From assembly GCF_040289485.1 (NCBI RefSeq), contig NZ_PSLG01000018.1, positions 1 to 34,863 of the forward strand: a stretch of 34,863 nucleotides of DNA, read 5' to 3'. The translations under genes and the position numbers were made by a program. Of this stretch, positions 20,833 to 29,383 are shown one piece after another. This DNA comes from Thermoflexus sp040289485 (GTDB lineage: Bacteria; Chloroflexota; Anaerolineae; Thermoflexales; Thermoflexaceae). Every line of letters starts with the position of its first letter. Positions within the stretch are counted from its first letter, which is position 1. A model generated the notes under the pieces. It worked only from the letters and a program-made list of their open reading frames with translations, was not told where the DNA came from and did not search any database.

Positions 20833-22215
20833 ATGGCCCAGGCGACCCTGCCCGCCCCGCTCCGGGAGGCGCTCCAGGTCGCCAAGGAGATCTACAGGAG
20901 GAACAAGACCCTCACCTTGGTGAGTCAAGGTGAAGGGAGGGTCTGGGCCAACAAGATTTACTTTGCGGAGGAGGATGGCTACCTCTACGGCCTGTTGGAG
21001 CGCCCCACGGAGGGCCGGGGCCATCACTATTCCAACATCCTTCGGGATCCCCGCGTGTTCTTCGTCATCGACCGAGGCGTCCCGGACCGTTTCCTGCAGG
21101 GGGAGGGGATTATCGAAATCCTGGGGGACGTGGCTGAGCGCCCGGAGCGGCACATCCTCTTCCGCAAGGTCCCCCAGGCGGTCCTCTTCGCCAAGTTCTT
21201 TCCCCTCTTTGTCTTCCGCATCCGCCCCACCCGCCTTTACATCTCCGACTACACTGAGGAATGGAAGCCGCGGGTCCAGGTGGAGGTGACGGAGGAAGTC
21301 CTGCAAGCCTTCCAGGGCCCTCTGAAGAGCCGCCCCAACCCCTGGCGGATCTACTGGCAAGCGGTCCGCAGCTTCGCCTTCCCGGTGACGATCTCTCCCA
21401 TCCTCCTCGGGGCCTTCCTCGCCCCTTCCCTCTCTTGGCCCCTCTTGCTGCTTACCTTCGGGGGAGCCCTTTTGGCCCATGCCGCCATCAACGTCCTAAG
21501 CGATTACTTTGACTACCGCCGAGGGGCCGACACCTGGTCCACCTTGGGTTCCAGTCGCGTCCTGCTGGACGGTCTGATGGAGCCGGGCCATCTCTTGCGC
21601 TTCGGTCGGTTGCTGCTGCTGCTGGCCGCGGGGGTGGGTCTGGCTTTGGCGGCCTGGCGGGGCCTTCCCATTTTGTTTGTGGCTCTGGCCGGGGCTTCCC
21701 TGGGGATCTTCTATACTGCCCCGCCCCTGGGCCTCAAATACAGGGCCTTGGGGGATCTGGCTGTCTTTCTCGCCTTCGGCCCTCTGATGACCCTGGGCTC
21801 CTACTATGTGCAAACCCAGGCTTTGGCCTGGCCACCACTCCTCCTCTCGGTGCCTCTGGGCCTTCTGACCACCGCCATCCTCCACGGCAACAACATGAGG
21901 GATCTGGCAGACGATGCCCGGGCCGGCTTCCGGACGATAGCGGGCGTCCTGGGGCTCCGCGGTTCCAGTCTCTACTATTGCGCTCTGGTGCTGATGGCCT
22001 ACGGCATCACCGCTGTGGCCGTGGGACGGGGCTGGCTCCCTGTATGGAGCCTCCTCGCCTTCCTCACCGTCCCTCTGGCGTGGCGGAACATCCAGGCCGC
22101 TTTCCATCCTCGTCGCGTGGCCTTCACTTTCCTGGACCTCAGGACGGCCCAGTTACACCTCCTCTTCGGCCTCCTGCTGGTCGTGGGCATAGCCCTGGGG
22201 CGGTGGCTCGGGTAG
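20833..22215 (+). CDS. Fusion of a PNPOx-like flavin split barrel with a MenA/UbiA-type prenyltransferase
   Basis: This is a 460-residue two-part protein. Residues about 10-155 resemble the pyridoxamine-5'-phosphate-oxidase-like split barrel (LTLVSQGEGRVWANKIYFAE, HHYSNILRDPRVFFVIDR), which usually binds FMN, F420 or heme. Residues about 165-460 are a polytopic aromatic prenyltransferase. Its first Asp-rich motif is NVLSDYFDYRRGAD (Asn220, Asp224, Asp227), and the second is NNMRDLADDARAG (Asn354, Asp357, Asp361). The second motif and layout fit MenA-type quinone synthesis. ATG at 20833 follows GGGAGGTG. Codons ending in T are visibly more common than in neighbouring genes. Flavin prenylation or menaquinone making are both possible. 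It is monocistronic. Confidence 0.82.
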   Translation: MAQATLPAPLREALQVAKEIYRRNKTLTLVSQGEGRVWANKIYFAEEDGYLYGLLERPTEGRGHHYSNILRDPRVFFVIDRGVPDRFLQGEGIIEILGDVAERPERHILFRKVPQAVLFAKFFPLFVFRIRPTRLYISDYTEEWKPRVQVEVTEEVLQAFQGPLKSRPNPWRIYWQAVRSFAFPVTISPILLGAFLAPSLSWPLLLLTFGGALLAHAAINVLSDYFDYRRGADTWSTLGSSRVLLDGLMEPGHLLRFGRLLLLLAAGVGLALAAWRGLPILFVALAGASLGIFYTAPPLGLKYRALGDLAVFLAFGPLMTLGSYYVQTQALAWPPLLLSVPLGLLTTAILHGNNMRDLADDARAGFRTIAGVLGLRGSSLYYCALVLMAYGITAVAVGRGWLPVWSLLAFLTVPLAWRNIQAAFHPRRVAFTFLDLRTAQLHLLFGLLLVVGIALGRWLG

Positions 22216-22234
22216 GCCCTGAGCCCGCACCCCT

Positions 22235-23584
22235 TCAGGGGGCGGCTCCGTCCCTCCGGGCGGGGACATACCAACCGACGGTGCGGTTGGTCCGCACCAG
22301 GTAGGTGCGGGCAACCCGCTGCACATCCTCGGGGGTGACCTGCGCCAGGCGCTCCAGGTAGGTCTCGAACCATGTGTAGTCGGCGAAGATCTCGCTCCAT
22401 CCATACCAGAAGCCCTGGTTGGTCACCGACTCGCTGCTGTAGGCGAAATCGGCCCGGGCCTGCTTGAGCGCCTTCTCAAACTCCTCGGGGCGGATGGGCT
22501 CCGTCTGCAGGCGCTCGATCTCGGCCTGGATGACGGCCTCCGCCTCCTCCGGGCGGCGGCCCGGCTGGAGGGTGGCCGTCAGGCGATACAGGAAGGGCTC
22601 CTGGGTGGGGATGAGGGTCCCCTCCACATCGGCAGCGATCCGGGTGTCCACCAGAGCCCGGTAGAGCCGGGAGGTCTTGTTGGAGGTGCCGCCGCTGAAA
22701 CTCAGGGAGCCCGAGCCGGTCAGCACCGCGTTCAGGACCACCAGGGCCGTGAAGTCGGGGTGGGTCGCCTCGGGCACGCGATGGGCGATCTCCACGTAGG
22801 CGGTGTTCCCCTCCCCTTCGACCACTACCCGCCGCTCGCCCCGCTGCGGGGGCTCGGTCACCTGCAGGCGGGGGATCTGGGGGACGGGCCGGATCCGCCC
22901 GAAGGCCCGCTCGATGGCCCGCAGGGCCTCGGGGATGCGGAAATGCCCCACCGCCACGGCGATGGCGTTGTTGGGGGCGTAATAGGTCCGATAATGCCGG
23001 TAGAGGTCCTCCCGGGTGATGGTCTGCAGGTCCCCGGGCCACCCGATCACCTCATGGCCATAGGGATGGGCCTGGAAGGCCAGCGCCTGGACCTGCTCGG
23101 CGAGCAGGAAGAGGGGGTTGTTCTCGGCGCCGTGGCGCTCCGAGAGGATCACCGTGCGCTCGGCTTCCACCTCCCTCGGGTGGAACAGGGCTTTCGTCAT
23201 CCGATCGGCCTCGATCTCCGGGGCCAGCGTCCAGCGGTCCGCGGGGAGGGTCTCCAAGTAAGCCGTGAAATCCAGCCAGGTCATCCCGTTCCAGGCGCCG
23301 CCCTCCCGCGAGATCAACCGGTCCAGGGTCCCCTTCGGGTAGGTGGGGGTGCCCTTGAAGAGCATGTGCTCGACCCAGTGAGAGATCCCAGTGAGGCCGG
23401 TGGGCTCATCGCGGCTGCCCACCCGATACCAGACCCAGAAGGTGACCACGGGGGCGTGATGCTGCTCTTTGAGCACCACGGTGAGGCCGTTGTCCAGGAC
23501 GGTCTTCAGGAACCCCGGCCGGCGCGCCCGATGGAGGCGCCGTGGGGGATGCACCCGGGCCGACGACATCGGTTTCGCGGCCAT
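22235..23584 (-). CDS. M16 family zinc metallopeptidase
   Basis: This is a pitrilysin-type peptidase of 449 residues. The inverted zinc motif HxxEH is seen at His69-Trp-Val-Glu72-His73, and the distal ligand Glu149 lies in ILSERHGAEN, at the usual distance of about 76 residues. The opening LDNGLTVVLKEQHHAPVVTF and GLTGISHWVEHMLFKGT are standard, and the inactive-type second half begins near residue 225. Many bacteria encode an active and an inactive M16 pair; only this active one is here, and no signal peptide is evident. ATG at 23584 follows GAGGGAAG. It sits downstream of RNase Y and a small membrane protein on the same strand, separated by a strong hairpin. Confidence 0.88.
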   Translation of the reverse strand: MAAKPMSSARVHPPRRLHRARRPGFLKTVLDNGLTVVLKEQHHAPVVTFWVWYRVGSRDEPTGLTGISHWVEHMLFKGTPTYPKGTLDRLISREGGAWNGMTWLDFTAYLETLPADRWTLAPEIEADRMTKALFHPREVEAERTVILSERHGAENNPLFLLAEQVQALAFQAHPYGHEVIGWPGDLQTITREDLYRHYRTYYAPNNAIAVAVGHFRIPEALRAIERAFGRIRPVPQIPRLQVTEPPQRGERRVVVEGEGNTAYVEIAHRVPEATHPDFTALVVLNAVLTGSGSLSFSGGTSNKTSRLYRALVDTRIAADVEGTLIPTQEPFLYRLTATLQPGRRPEEAEAVIQAEIERLQTEPIRPEEFEKALKQARADFAYSSESVTNQGFWYGWSEIFADYTWFETYLERLAQVTPEDVQRVARTYLVRTNRTVGWYVPARRDGAAP

Positions 23585-23620
23585 GGCTTCCCTCGACGGA
23601 GAGATCGAAAGACCCCAACG

Positions 23621-23642
23621 GGGGGCGCGTGGGCGCGCCCCC
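23621..23642 (-). terminator. Strong GC hairpin between the small membrane protein and the M16 gene
   Basis: A perfect nine-base stem, GGGGGCGCG (23621-23629) with CGCGCCCCC (23634-23642), closes on a four-base loop. It lies after the small-protein stop on the minus strand and before the M16 start. A short GGGTCTTTCG follows rather than a true T-run. It may end part of the upstream transcript or protect its 3' end. Confidence 0.5.
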
Positions 23643-23655
23643 TGGGACCCGCTCC

Positions 23656-23892
23656 TCAACGCAGAAGGTGCGGCAGGAGGAAGGCCAGGGCCACCTGGGC
23701 CCCGAGCAGGAGGGCGGCCAGCAGGCCGATGCGGCGCAGGTCCCTCCGGACGGAGGTGTAGTCGAAATGGGCCAGGCTGGAGGCCGGCCGCCGGGGGGCG
23801 GTGGGGAGGGTAGCAGGCGGCCCGGCGGTTGGCGCCGGCGCGCCCGGCCGGGGGGGTGGCGCGCTGGTCCGAACCCGTCGCTTCTTGGCCAT
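23656..23892 (-). CDS. Small basic, proline-rich protein with a C-terminal membrane segment
   Basis: This is an unrecognised 78-residue protein. The N-terminus is strongly basic (MAKKRRVRT), residues 11-36 are rich in Pro and Ala, the motif HFDYTSVRRDLRRIG follows, and residues about 57-77 form one hydrophobic helix ending at the C-terminus. ATG at 23892 is eight bases after GGGAG; an ATG six bases earlier is too close to that site. The gene begins 26 bases after the RNase Y stop, so the two are probably co-transcribed. A tail-anchored protein with a cytoplasmic RNA- or ribosome-binding end would fit, but this is inference. Confidence 0.65.
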   Translation of the reverse strand: MAKKRRVRTSAPPPRPGAPAPTAGPPATLPTAPRRPASSLAHFDYTSVRRDLRRIGLLAALLLGAQVALAFLLPHLLR

Positions 23893-23918
23893 CGGCATCG
23901 CTCCCGAAGGGGTTGGGT

Positions 23919-25484
23919 TCAGCGGGCGATCTCCACCGCCCGGGTCTCCCGGATGACGGTCACTTTGATCTGGCCGGGATACTGCATCGTCTCCTCGATC
24001 TTGCGGGCGATCTCCCGGGACATCCGGATGATGGCCAGGTCATCCACCTCCTCGGGCTTCACGATGATGCGGATCTCCCGGCCGGCCTGGATGGCGTAGC
24101 ACTCGGCGACGCCCGGATAGGAGCGGGCCAGGTTCTCCAGCTCCTGGATCCGCTTGAGATACATCTCCAGGGTCTCGCGACGGGCGCCCGGCCGTGCCCC
24201 CGAGATGGCGTCGGCCGCCTCGACGATCACCGCCTCGATGCACTCCTGGGGGACCTCATGGTGATGGCTGGCGATGCAATTGACCACCTTGGGCGGGGCG
24301 CCGTAGCGGCGGGCGAGCTCCGCCCCGATGAGGGCATGGGTCCCCTCCATCTGGTGGTCCACCGCCTTGCCGATGTCATGGAGCAGCCCGCCCATGCGGG
24401 CGATGCGGACATCCGCCCCCAGTTCGGCGGCGATCATCCCGGCCAGCCAGGCCACCTCCACCGCGTGCTGCAACTGGTTCTGGCCGTAACTGGTGCGGAA
24501 CTTCAGCCGCCCCAGCAAGCGGATCAACTCGGGGTGCAAGCCGGTGACCCCGGCGGCGGCGGCGGCCTGTTGCCCCTCCTCCCAGAGGATCTTCTCCACC
24601 TCCTCCCGGGCCTCGGCCACCACCTTCTCGATGCGGGCCGGGTGGATGCGCCCGTCCTGGATCAGTTTGGTCAAGGCGATGCGGGCGATCTCCCGGCGGA
24701 CCGGATCGTGGGAGGAGAGGGTGATGGCCTCCGGGGTGTCGTCTACGATGATCTCCACCCCGGTGACCTTCTCCAGGGCCCGGATGTTGCGGCCGTTCCG
24801 CCCGATGATGCGCCCCTTCATCTCGTCGTTGGGCAGGGGCACCACCGAGACGGTCAGTTCAGCGACCTGCTCGCTGGCGATGCGCTGGATGGCCGTGGCG
24901 ATGATCTCGCGGGCCTTCTCCTCCGCCTGGAGCCGGGCCTCCGCCTCGATCTGGCGGTAGAGGCGCGCCATGTCCTCCCGCGCCTCCTTCTCCACCATCT
25001 CCAGGAGGACCTGGCGGGCCTGCTCGGCAGACATGCCGGCGGCCTGCTCCAGGGCCGCCCGGCGCTCCTCCTCCAGGCGGGCCATGGCCGCCTGCAACTG
25101 GGCCGCCTGCCGCTCCAGCTCGGCCTGCCGCTCGGTCAGGCGGCGTTCTTGCTTCTCCAGGCGTTCGGCCCGGCGGTCCAGTTCTTCCCGCCGGTGGCGC
25201 AGCCGCTCCTCCTCCTTGCGGAGGTCCGACCGCCACTTGCGCAGCTCGGCCTCGGTGGCCTCCCGCAGGCGGAGGGCCTCGTCCTTGGCCTGGAGCAGGA
25301 GGGCCGCCGCCTGCTGACGGGCTTCCTCCACCAGCCGCTGGGCCTCCTGTTGGGCCGCCTCGATCTCCCCGCGCAGTTGCTCCCGAAGCCGACGCTGGAT
25401 CTGTCGCCTGCCGAAAAGCCATCCCAGCGCACCGCCGCCGATCAACCCGACGACGGACAGAGCGATCACCATCCCGAGTTCCAT
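23919..25484 (-). CDS. rny: Ribonuclease Y
   Basis: A membrane-anchored endoribonuclease that starts mRNA decay. The order of parts is standard for its 521 residues. An N-terminal membrane helix (about 5-24; MVIALSVVGLIGGGALGWLF) is followed by a long charged coiled coil rich in Glu, Arg and Gln to about residue 190. A KH domain around 210-275 contains GRIIGRNGRNIRALE, and an HD domain around 335-430 contains GLLHDIGKAVDHQ with the metal-binding His-Asp near 368-369. ATG at 25484 is chosen; an in-frame ATG at 25472 is possible. A hairpin and an AT-rich candidate promoter lie just upstream. It is followed by the small basic membrane protein. Confidence 0.95.
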   Translation of the reverse strand: MELGMVIALSVVGLIGGGALGWLFGRRQIQRRLREQLRGEIEAAQQEAQRLVEEARQQAAALLLQAKDEALRLREATEAELRKWRSDLRKEEERLRHRREELDRRAERLEKQERRLTERQAELERQAAQLQAAMARLEEERRAALEQAAGMSAEQARQVLLEMVEKEAREDMARLYRQIEAEARLQAEEKAREIIATAIQRIASEQVAELTVSVVPLPNDEMKGRIIGRNGRNIRALEKVTGVEIIVDDTPEAITLSSHDPVRREIARIALTKLIQDGRIHPARIEKVVAEAREEVEKILWEEGQQAAAAAGVTGLHPELIRLLGRLKFRTSYGQNQLQHAVEVAWLAGMIAAELGADVRIARMGGLLHDIGKAVDHQMEGTHALIGAELARRYGAPPKVVNCIASHHHEVPQECIEAVIVEAADAISGARPGARRETLEMYLKRIQELENLARSYPGVAECYAIQAGREIRIIVKPEEVDDLAIIRMSREIARKIEETMQYPGQIKVTVIRETRAVEIAR

Positions 25485-25515
25485 GGCGAGTCCCAATGTG
25501 CAAGATCCGCGGTCC

Positions 25516-25603
25516 GGCGGGCCTCCCGCCCGCCGCCCGCGCTGCCCCACCGAACAGCGATCCGACTTTTTAAAATGTTAACACAAAACGATGCCCCTGT
25601 CCC
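25516..25603 (-). promoter_or_regulatory. Leader hairpin and possible promoter of rny, overlapping a hairpin after recX
   Basis: On the minus strand, GGGACA (25603-25598) is 17 bases from TAACAT (25580-25575) in the only AT-rich stretch nearby. Downstream, GGCGGGC (25534-25528) pairs with GCCCGCC (25522-25516) around a five-base loop in the rny leader. Just after the recX stop, CCCCTG and CAGGGG (25609-25594) form a six-base stem followed by GTTTTG, which could be the recA-recX terminator. RNase Y is known to act on structured leaders in other bacteria, so self-control is an idea rather than an observation. Confidence 0.35.
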
Positions 25604-25616
25604 CAGGGGGCTGCGC

Positions 25617-26252
25617 TCAAAGACCCCCCTCCAAGCCCCTTTCGGCCGCGAGGGCCCGGAGGACCTCCCCCACCAACTCGGGGTCGAACCCGCGGCGGCT
25701 GAGGTAACCGGCCAGCCGCCGCCGGAACGTTTGGGGGTCCACCCCCTGCAGCCGGCGGGCCCGCTCGCGGGCCAGACGCAGGGCCATGGCCCGCTCGTCG
25801 CCGGAGACTTCCTGGAGGACTTCCTGGATGATGGCGGGAGGGATCCCTTTACGACGGAGCTCCACCTGGAGCGCCCTCCGGCTGCGGGGCCGGAAGGCCA
25901 TGCGGTTCTCCACCCAGAAACGGGCGAAGGCCCGGTCATCCACCAGGCCGGCGCGGCGCAGCCGCTCGATCTCCGCCGCCACGAGGTCGGGCTCGAACCC
26001 CTTCCGCCGCAGGTAATCGGCGACCTCGCGCTCGCTCCGGGGACGATAGCCGAGGAACCGCAGCGCGGCCTCGTGGGCCTGCTCCAGCCGGTCCCGCTGG
26101 CAGAGCCGGTCGATCTCCTCATCGGAGAGGATCTGGCCCGGCCGCAACCGCGCCGCCTCGAGGGCGGTGAGCACCAAAGCCCGTCGCCCATCCAGGTAGA
26201 CGGCAACCCGGCCGCTCCGCAACGCCCGCAGGCGGGTGATCCGGCCACCCAT
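25617..26252 (-). CDS. recX: Regulatory protein RecX
   Basis: Binds RecA filaments and modulates their assembly. The 211 residues show the RecX pattern: an opening ITRLRALRSGRVAVYLDGRR, tandem three-helix repeats with FLGYRPRSEREVADYLRRKG and RRALQVELRRKGIPPAIIQE, and a third repeat RRRLAGYLSRRGFDPELV. It lies directly downstream of recA, the usual arrangement. ATG at 26252 matches family N-termini best. An earlier GTG at 26312, which overlaps the recA stop as GTGA, is also possible and would add 20 residues. A hairpin follows the stop. Confidence 0.88.
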   Translation of the reverse strand: MGGRITRLRALRSGRVAVYLDGRRALVLTALEAARLRPGQILSDEEIDRLCQRDRLEQAHEAALRFLGYRPRSEREVADYLRRKGFEPDLVAAEIERLRRAGLVDDRAFARFWVENRMAFRPRSRRALQVELRRKGIPPAIIQEVLQEVSGDERAMALRLARERARRLQGVDPQTFRRRLAGYLSRRGFDPELVGEVLRALAAERGLEGGL

Positions 26253-26308
26253 CGATGGCCCCCATGGGATGAAGATGGCCGCGTGGGCCCGGAGCCCGAT
26301 CCCCGGCC

Positions 26309-27370
26309 TCACTCCGGCTCGGGCGCCAGCCCGATCTCCTCGGGGGCCTCCGCGCTGACGCCGAGCCGCTTCAGGGATGCCGCCCGGGCGGCGTTCTCCC
26401 GGATCTGCCGCTCCAGTTCCTCCAGCAGGTCCGGATGGGCCTTCAGGAACTCCTTAGCGTTCTCCCGCCCCTGGCCCAGTTTGGTGTCGCCGTAGAGGAA
26501 GAAGGTCCCCCGCTTCGTGACCAGGCCCAGTTCCGTCGCCAGGTCCAGGATGTCCCCCGCTTTGCTGATCCCCTCGTTGTAGAGGATGTCGAACTCGGCC
26601 TCGCGGAAAGGCGGCGCGACCTTGTTCTTGGTGACGCGGACCCGGACGCGGCTGCCGATGACCTCCCCGCCGGCCTTCAGGTTCTGCAGACGGCGGATCT
26701 CCAGGCGCACCGAGGCGTAGAACTTGAGGGCCATGCCGCCAGTGGTGGTCTCGGGGTTGCCGAACATGGTCCCAATCTTCATCCGCAACTGGTTGGTGAA
26801 GAGCATGGCGGTGTTGGATTGGCGGATAGCCCCGGCGAGTTTGCGCAAGGCCTGGCTCATCAGGCGCGCCTGGAGGCCGACGTGGGCATCCCCCATCTCC
26901 CCCTCGATCTCGGCCCGGGGGACCAGGGCCGCCACCGAGTCGACGACCACCACATCCACCGCGCCGCTGCGGATGAGGGTCTCGGCGATCTCTAGGGCCT
27001 GTTCCCCGGTATCGGGCTGGGCGATGTAGAGGTTATCGACGTCCACGCCGCACCGCTGGGCGTAATGGGGGTCCAGGGCATGTTCCATATCGATGAAGGC
27101 GGCGATCCCACCCCGCTTTTGGGCCTCGGCGATCACGTGGAGACACAGGGTGGTCTTCCCGGAGGCCTCCGGACCGTAGATCTCCGTGATCCGCCCCCGG
27201 GGGATCCCCCCCACGCCCAGGGCGAGGTCCAGGGCCAGGGAGCCGGTGGGGATGACCTCCACCGGCTGCTGGGCGGCCTCCCCCAGACGCATGATCGTCC
27301 CCTCCCCGAACCGCTTGGTCAGCGTCAACACCGCCGTCTCCAGGGCCTTCCGTCGCGCGTCGTTCCCCAT
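26309..27370 (-). CDS. recA: Recombinase A
   Basis: Catalyses homologous strand exchange and triggers LexA-type self-cleavage in the SOS response. The Walker A motif GPEASGKTT (around residue 66), Walker B VVVVDSVAAL, loop L1 region EIEGEMGDAHVGLQARLMSQ and L2 region GTMFGNPETTTGGMAL are all intact. The 353-residue length is standard. FIDMEHALD replaces the more common FIDAEHALD. The C-terminal tail is acidic, as usual. ATG at 27370 follows AGAGGTGAG. The leader carries a possible promoter and a short palindrome described separately; recX follows. Confidence 0.97.
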   Translation of the reverse strand: MGNDARRKALETAVLTLTKRFGEGTIMRLGEAAQQPVEVIPTGSLALDLALGVGGIPRGRITEIYGPEASGKTTLCLHVIAEAQKRGGIAAFIDMEHALDPHYAQRCGVDVDNLYIAQPDTGEQALEIAETLIRSGAVDVVVVDSVAALVPRAEIEGEMGDAHVGLQARLMSQALRKLAGAIRQSNTAMLFTNQLRMKIGTMFGNPETTTGGMALKFYASVRLEIRRLQNLKAGGEVIGSRVRVRVTKNKVAPPFREAEFDILYNEGISKAGDILDLATELGLVTKRGTFFLYGDTKLGQGRENAKEFLKAHPDLLEELERQIRENAARAASLKRLGVSAEAPEEIGLAPEPE

Positions 27371-27429
27371 CGCTCACCTCTCTTCGAAATGGCCGCGCCA
27401 TCCCGGCCAAGCCTCGACGGCCAGCGGCC

Positions 27430-27484
27430 GGGAAGACGGGTTCCCCTGTATGGATAGTTTACGTGCGGGGGGCGGGCCCGGCAA
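27430..27484 (-). promoter_or_regulatory. Candidate recA promoter with an SOS-like palindrome
   Basis: On the minus strand TTGCCG (27484-27479) and TAAACT (27461-27456) are separated by 17 bases, each four of six to consensus. Eleven bases downstream lies GGGAACCCGTCTTCCC (27445-27430), with arms GGGAA and TTCCC. It contains GAAC-N4-CTTC, one change from the Gram-positive LexA box core GAAC-N4-GTTC. This would place the box just after the transcription start, where a LexA repressor could act. No lexA gene is in the window. The 165-base recA leader region contains nothing else recognised. Confidence 0.4.
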
Positions 27485-27535
27485 GCCAGGGAGGGGTTGA
27501 CAGGGGCCCATCGGTCCAGTGAGGCCAAAAACCGC

Positions 27536-29383
27536 TCACGGGCCGCCCGGCTGGTTGGGACGGCCGCAGCGCACCCACAGGGCCCACGCCAGGAAGCCGG
27601 CCAGGCTGGCCATGGCCGCCCCCGTGCGCACCACGCCGGTCTGGGGATCGATGGATTCGCAGGCCAGCCCCCCGTCCAGCGGCGCCTCCCGGACCTGGTC
27701 CAGCACCCCCGGGTCGGAATCCGTCAGCAGGCGGTAGCACAGGTCGAAGACGCCGGGGAATGGGAAATGGGGGGAGCCGGCCCCGCCGAAGGGCCCGGGG
27801 AAGAAATACGGATTGTGGGCCGACGTGATCCAGCGGACCGTGTTCTGGTAGACCGGGTCCTCGGGCGGGCAGAAGCCGTAGGCCGCCAGCAGCCGCAGGC
27901 TCCCCGGGGGCTCCTCCCGCAACTCGAACCGCCCCGCTCGATCCCGCGCCCAGGCCCACATGGGCCCCCATGGCCCTTCCACGATCCCCCACCGCCGGAT
28001 GGCCGCCGCCAGTTCCGCGGCCGCCTGCTCCCACCGCTCCGCCCGCTCCGCCTCGCCCATGCGCCGGTAGAGATCGGCCCCGGTGCGGAGGGCCGCCCAC
28101 ACCAGCACGTTGTTCGAGATCACCAGCGGGAAATCCGTGGGGTCGTCGGTGGGGAGCAAGAAGGTCTCATAGAGGCCGGTCCCCGGATCCCGATGGGCCT
28201 CCAGGACCTTCCCCAGGGTCTCCAGGGCCTCCCGCAGGGCGGGCGCGTGCAGCACCTCGATATCCCCAGTGGTGGCGACATACTGCCCCAGGGCCAGGAG
28301 GGGGGCCGCCGCCTGGTCCAGTTCGAAGCCGGGATACAGCTGGACGCCGTTGAGATAGAGGGCGTGATCGGCGATGTGCGGGAGATAGCGGGGGAGACAG
28401 CGCAGCAACAACAGCCGGGCCCGCTCCGGATCGGCCAGCAGGATGGCCGGAAACGACCAGAGGAACGCGTCGCGGCTCCAGAAGGCGCCGCTCACATAAT
28501 AAAACGGGCTCCGGGAGGTCACCATCACCGGCGCCCCGGTGTCCAGGCAGTCCCCTTGGCTGAAGAAGTAAGCGAAGAAGAGGTTCTCGTTGAGCCGCGC
28601 CGTGAGCAGGGGGTCCTCCAGCCGGCGGGACCGCGCCTCCAGCCAGGCGTGGGTCTCCGCCCACAGGGCAGCCCATCCCCGGCGACGGAGATGCAGCGCC
28701 CCCGTCCGCGCCCCGTCTCCATCCGGCGCCACGGCCATGTAAAGGGCCACCGTGATCCGCTCCCCGGGCGCCAGCGTCGTGGATAGGGCTCCCCGATAGG
28801 CGAAGGGGGGCTCCACCATCGCCAGGGTCAGCGGCGGGTCGGCCTGGAGGCCGAGGGCGAGGATGGGCATCCCCGCCCGGAACTCCGCGAACAGGCTGCG
28901 GGTCCAGGGGTCGAAGCCCCCTGTCATGGCCCCCTCCAGCAGCCGCGAGCCGAAGCGGGAGAGGGCGGTCTCCGCCCAATGGCCCTCGAAACCCACCTCC
29001 ACCGTCCGGGCCGGCCCCGCCTCCACCGCCACCGTGAGGGTGTAGACCATGCCGACCTCCGCCACCGGCGCCCAGATCCGCCCTTCCGCCGACACCCCTT
29101 CCCCCACCCCGCGCCAGACCGGCAGCCAGAAGGCCTCGCGGGACCAGTGAAGGGATCCTGCGAAAGAGAGCGGGCGGCCGTCCAACCGGATCACCGGGCG
29201 CGCCAGCGGCGCCCCCACAGCCTCCACCAGGCCGTTGAGGTGTTCGTGGAGGACCCCCACCCGGTAAACCCCGCCATCGCGCCGGTCGATCTGTGGGAGG
29301 GAGACCCAGAGGTTCCCCGTCGGGAGATACGGGAGGGGGCCCTCGAGGACCGGCGGCTTGGTCATCAAGGGGTGGGCGCTCAT
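27536..29383 (-). CDS. Glycosidase-like protein with a predicted (alpha/alpha)6 barrel
   Basis: This 615-residue protein resembles glycogen-debranching or GH15/GH63-like enzymes without a firm family match. Residues about 15-260 look like a beta-sandwich domain. Residues about 270-600 resemble a six-hairpin toroid, with GAFWSRDAFLWSFPAILLA (candidate acidic residue in RDAF), YLNGVQLYPGFELDQAAAPL and PTDDPTDFPLVISNNVLVWA. The N-terminus NLWVSLPQIDRRDGGVY shows no signal peptide, so it probably acts inside the cell on imported oligosaccharide. The ATG overlaps the upstream permease stop as ATGA, showing translational coupling. It is the last gene of the ROK/ABC locus. The linkage it cuts cannot be predicted. 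Confidence 0.65.
   Translation of the reverse strand: MSAHPLMTKPPVLEGPLPYLPTGNLWVSLPQIDRRDGGVYRVGVLHEHLNGLVEAVGAPLARPVIRLDGRPLSFAGSLHWSREAFWLPVWRGVGEGVSAEGRIWAPVAEVGMVYTLTVAVEAGPARTVEVGFEGHWAETALSRFGSRLLEGAMTGGFDPWTRSLFAEFRAGMPILALGLQADPPLTLAMVEPPFAYRGALSTTLAPGERITVALYMAVAPDGDGARTGALHLRRRGWAALWAETHAWLEARSRRLEDPLLTARLNENLFFAYFFSQGDCLDTGAPVMVTSRSPFYYVSGAFWSRDAFLWSFPAILLADPERARLLLLRCLPRYLPHIADHALYLNGVQLYPGFELDQAAAPLLALGQYVATTGDIEVLHAPALREALETLGKVLEAHRDPGTGLYETFLLPTDDPTDFPLVISNNVLVWAALRTGADLYRRMGEAERAERWEQAAAELAAAIRRWGIVEGPWGPMWAWARDRAGRFELREEPPGSLRLLAAYGFCPPEDPVYQNTVRWITSAHNPYFFPGPFGGAGSPHFPFPGVFDLCYRLLTDSDPGVLDQVREAPLDGGLACESIDPQTGVVRTGAAMASLAGFLAWALWVRCGRPNQPGGP

Noticed and set aside
25575..25603. 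A confident promoter call for RNase Y
   Set aside because: Both boxes match only four of six bases and the -35 overlaps a terminator-like stem, so it is kept only as a low-confidence element.
23829..26495. An 888-codon plus-strand open frame opposite RNase Y and RecX
   Set aside because: Leu/Gly/Asp/His-rich mirror of the coding strand without motifs; RNase Y and RecX on the other strand are unmistakable.
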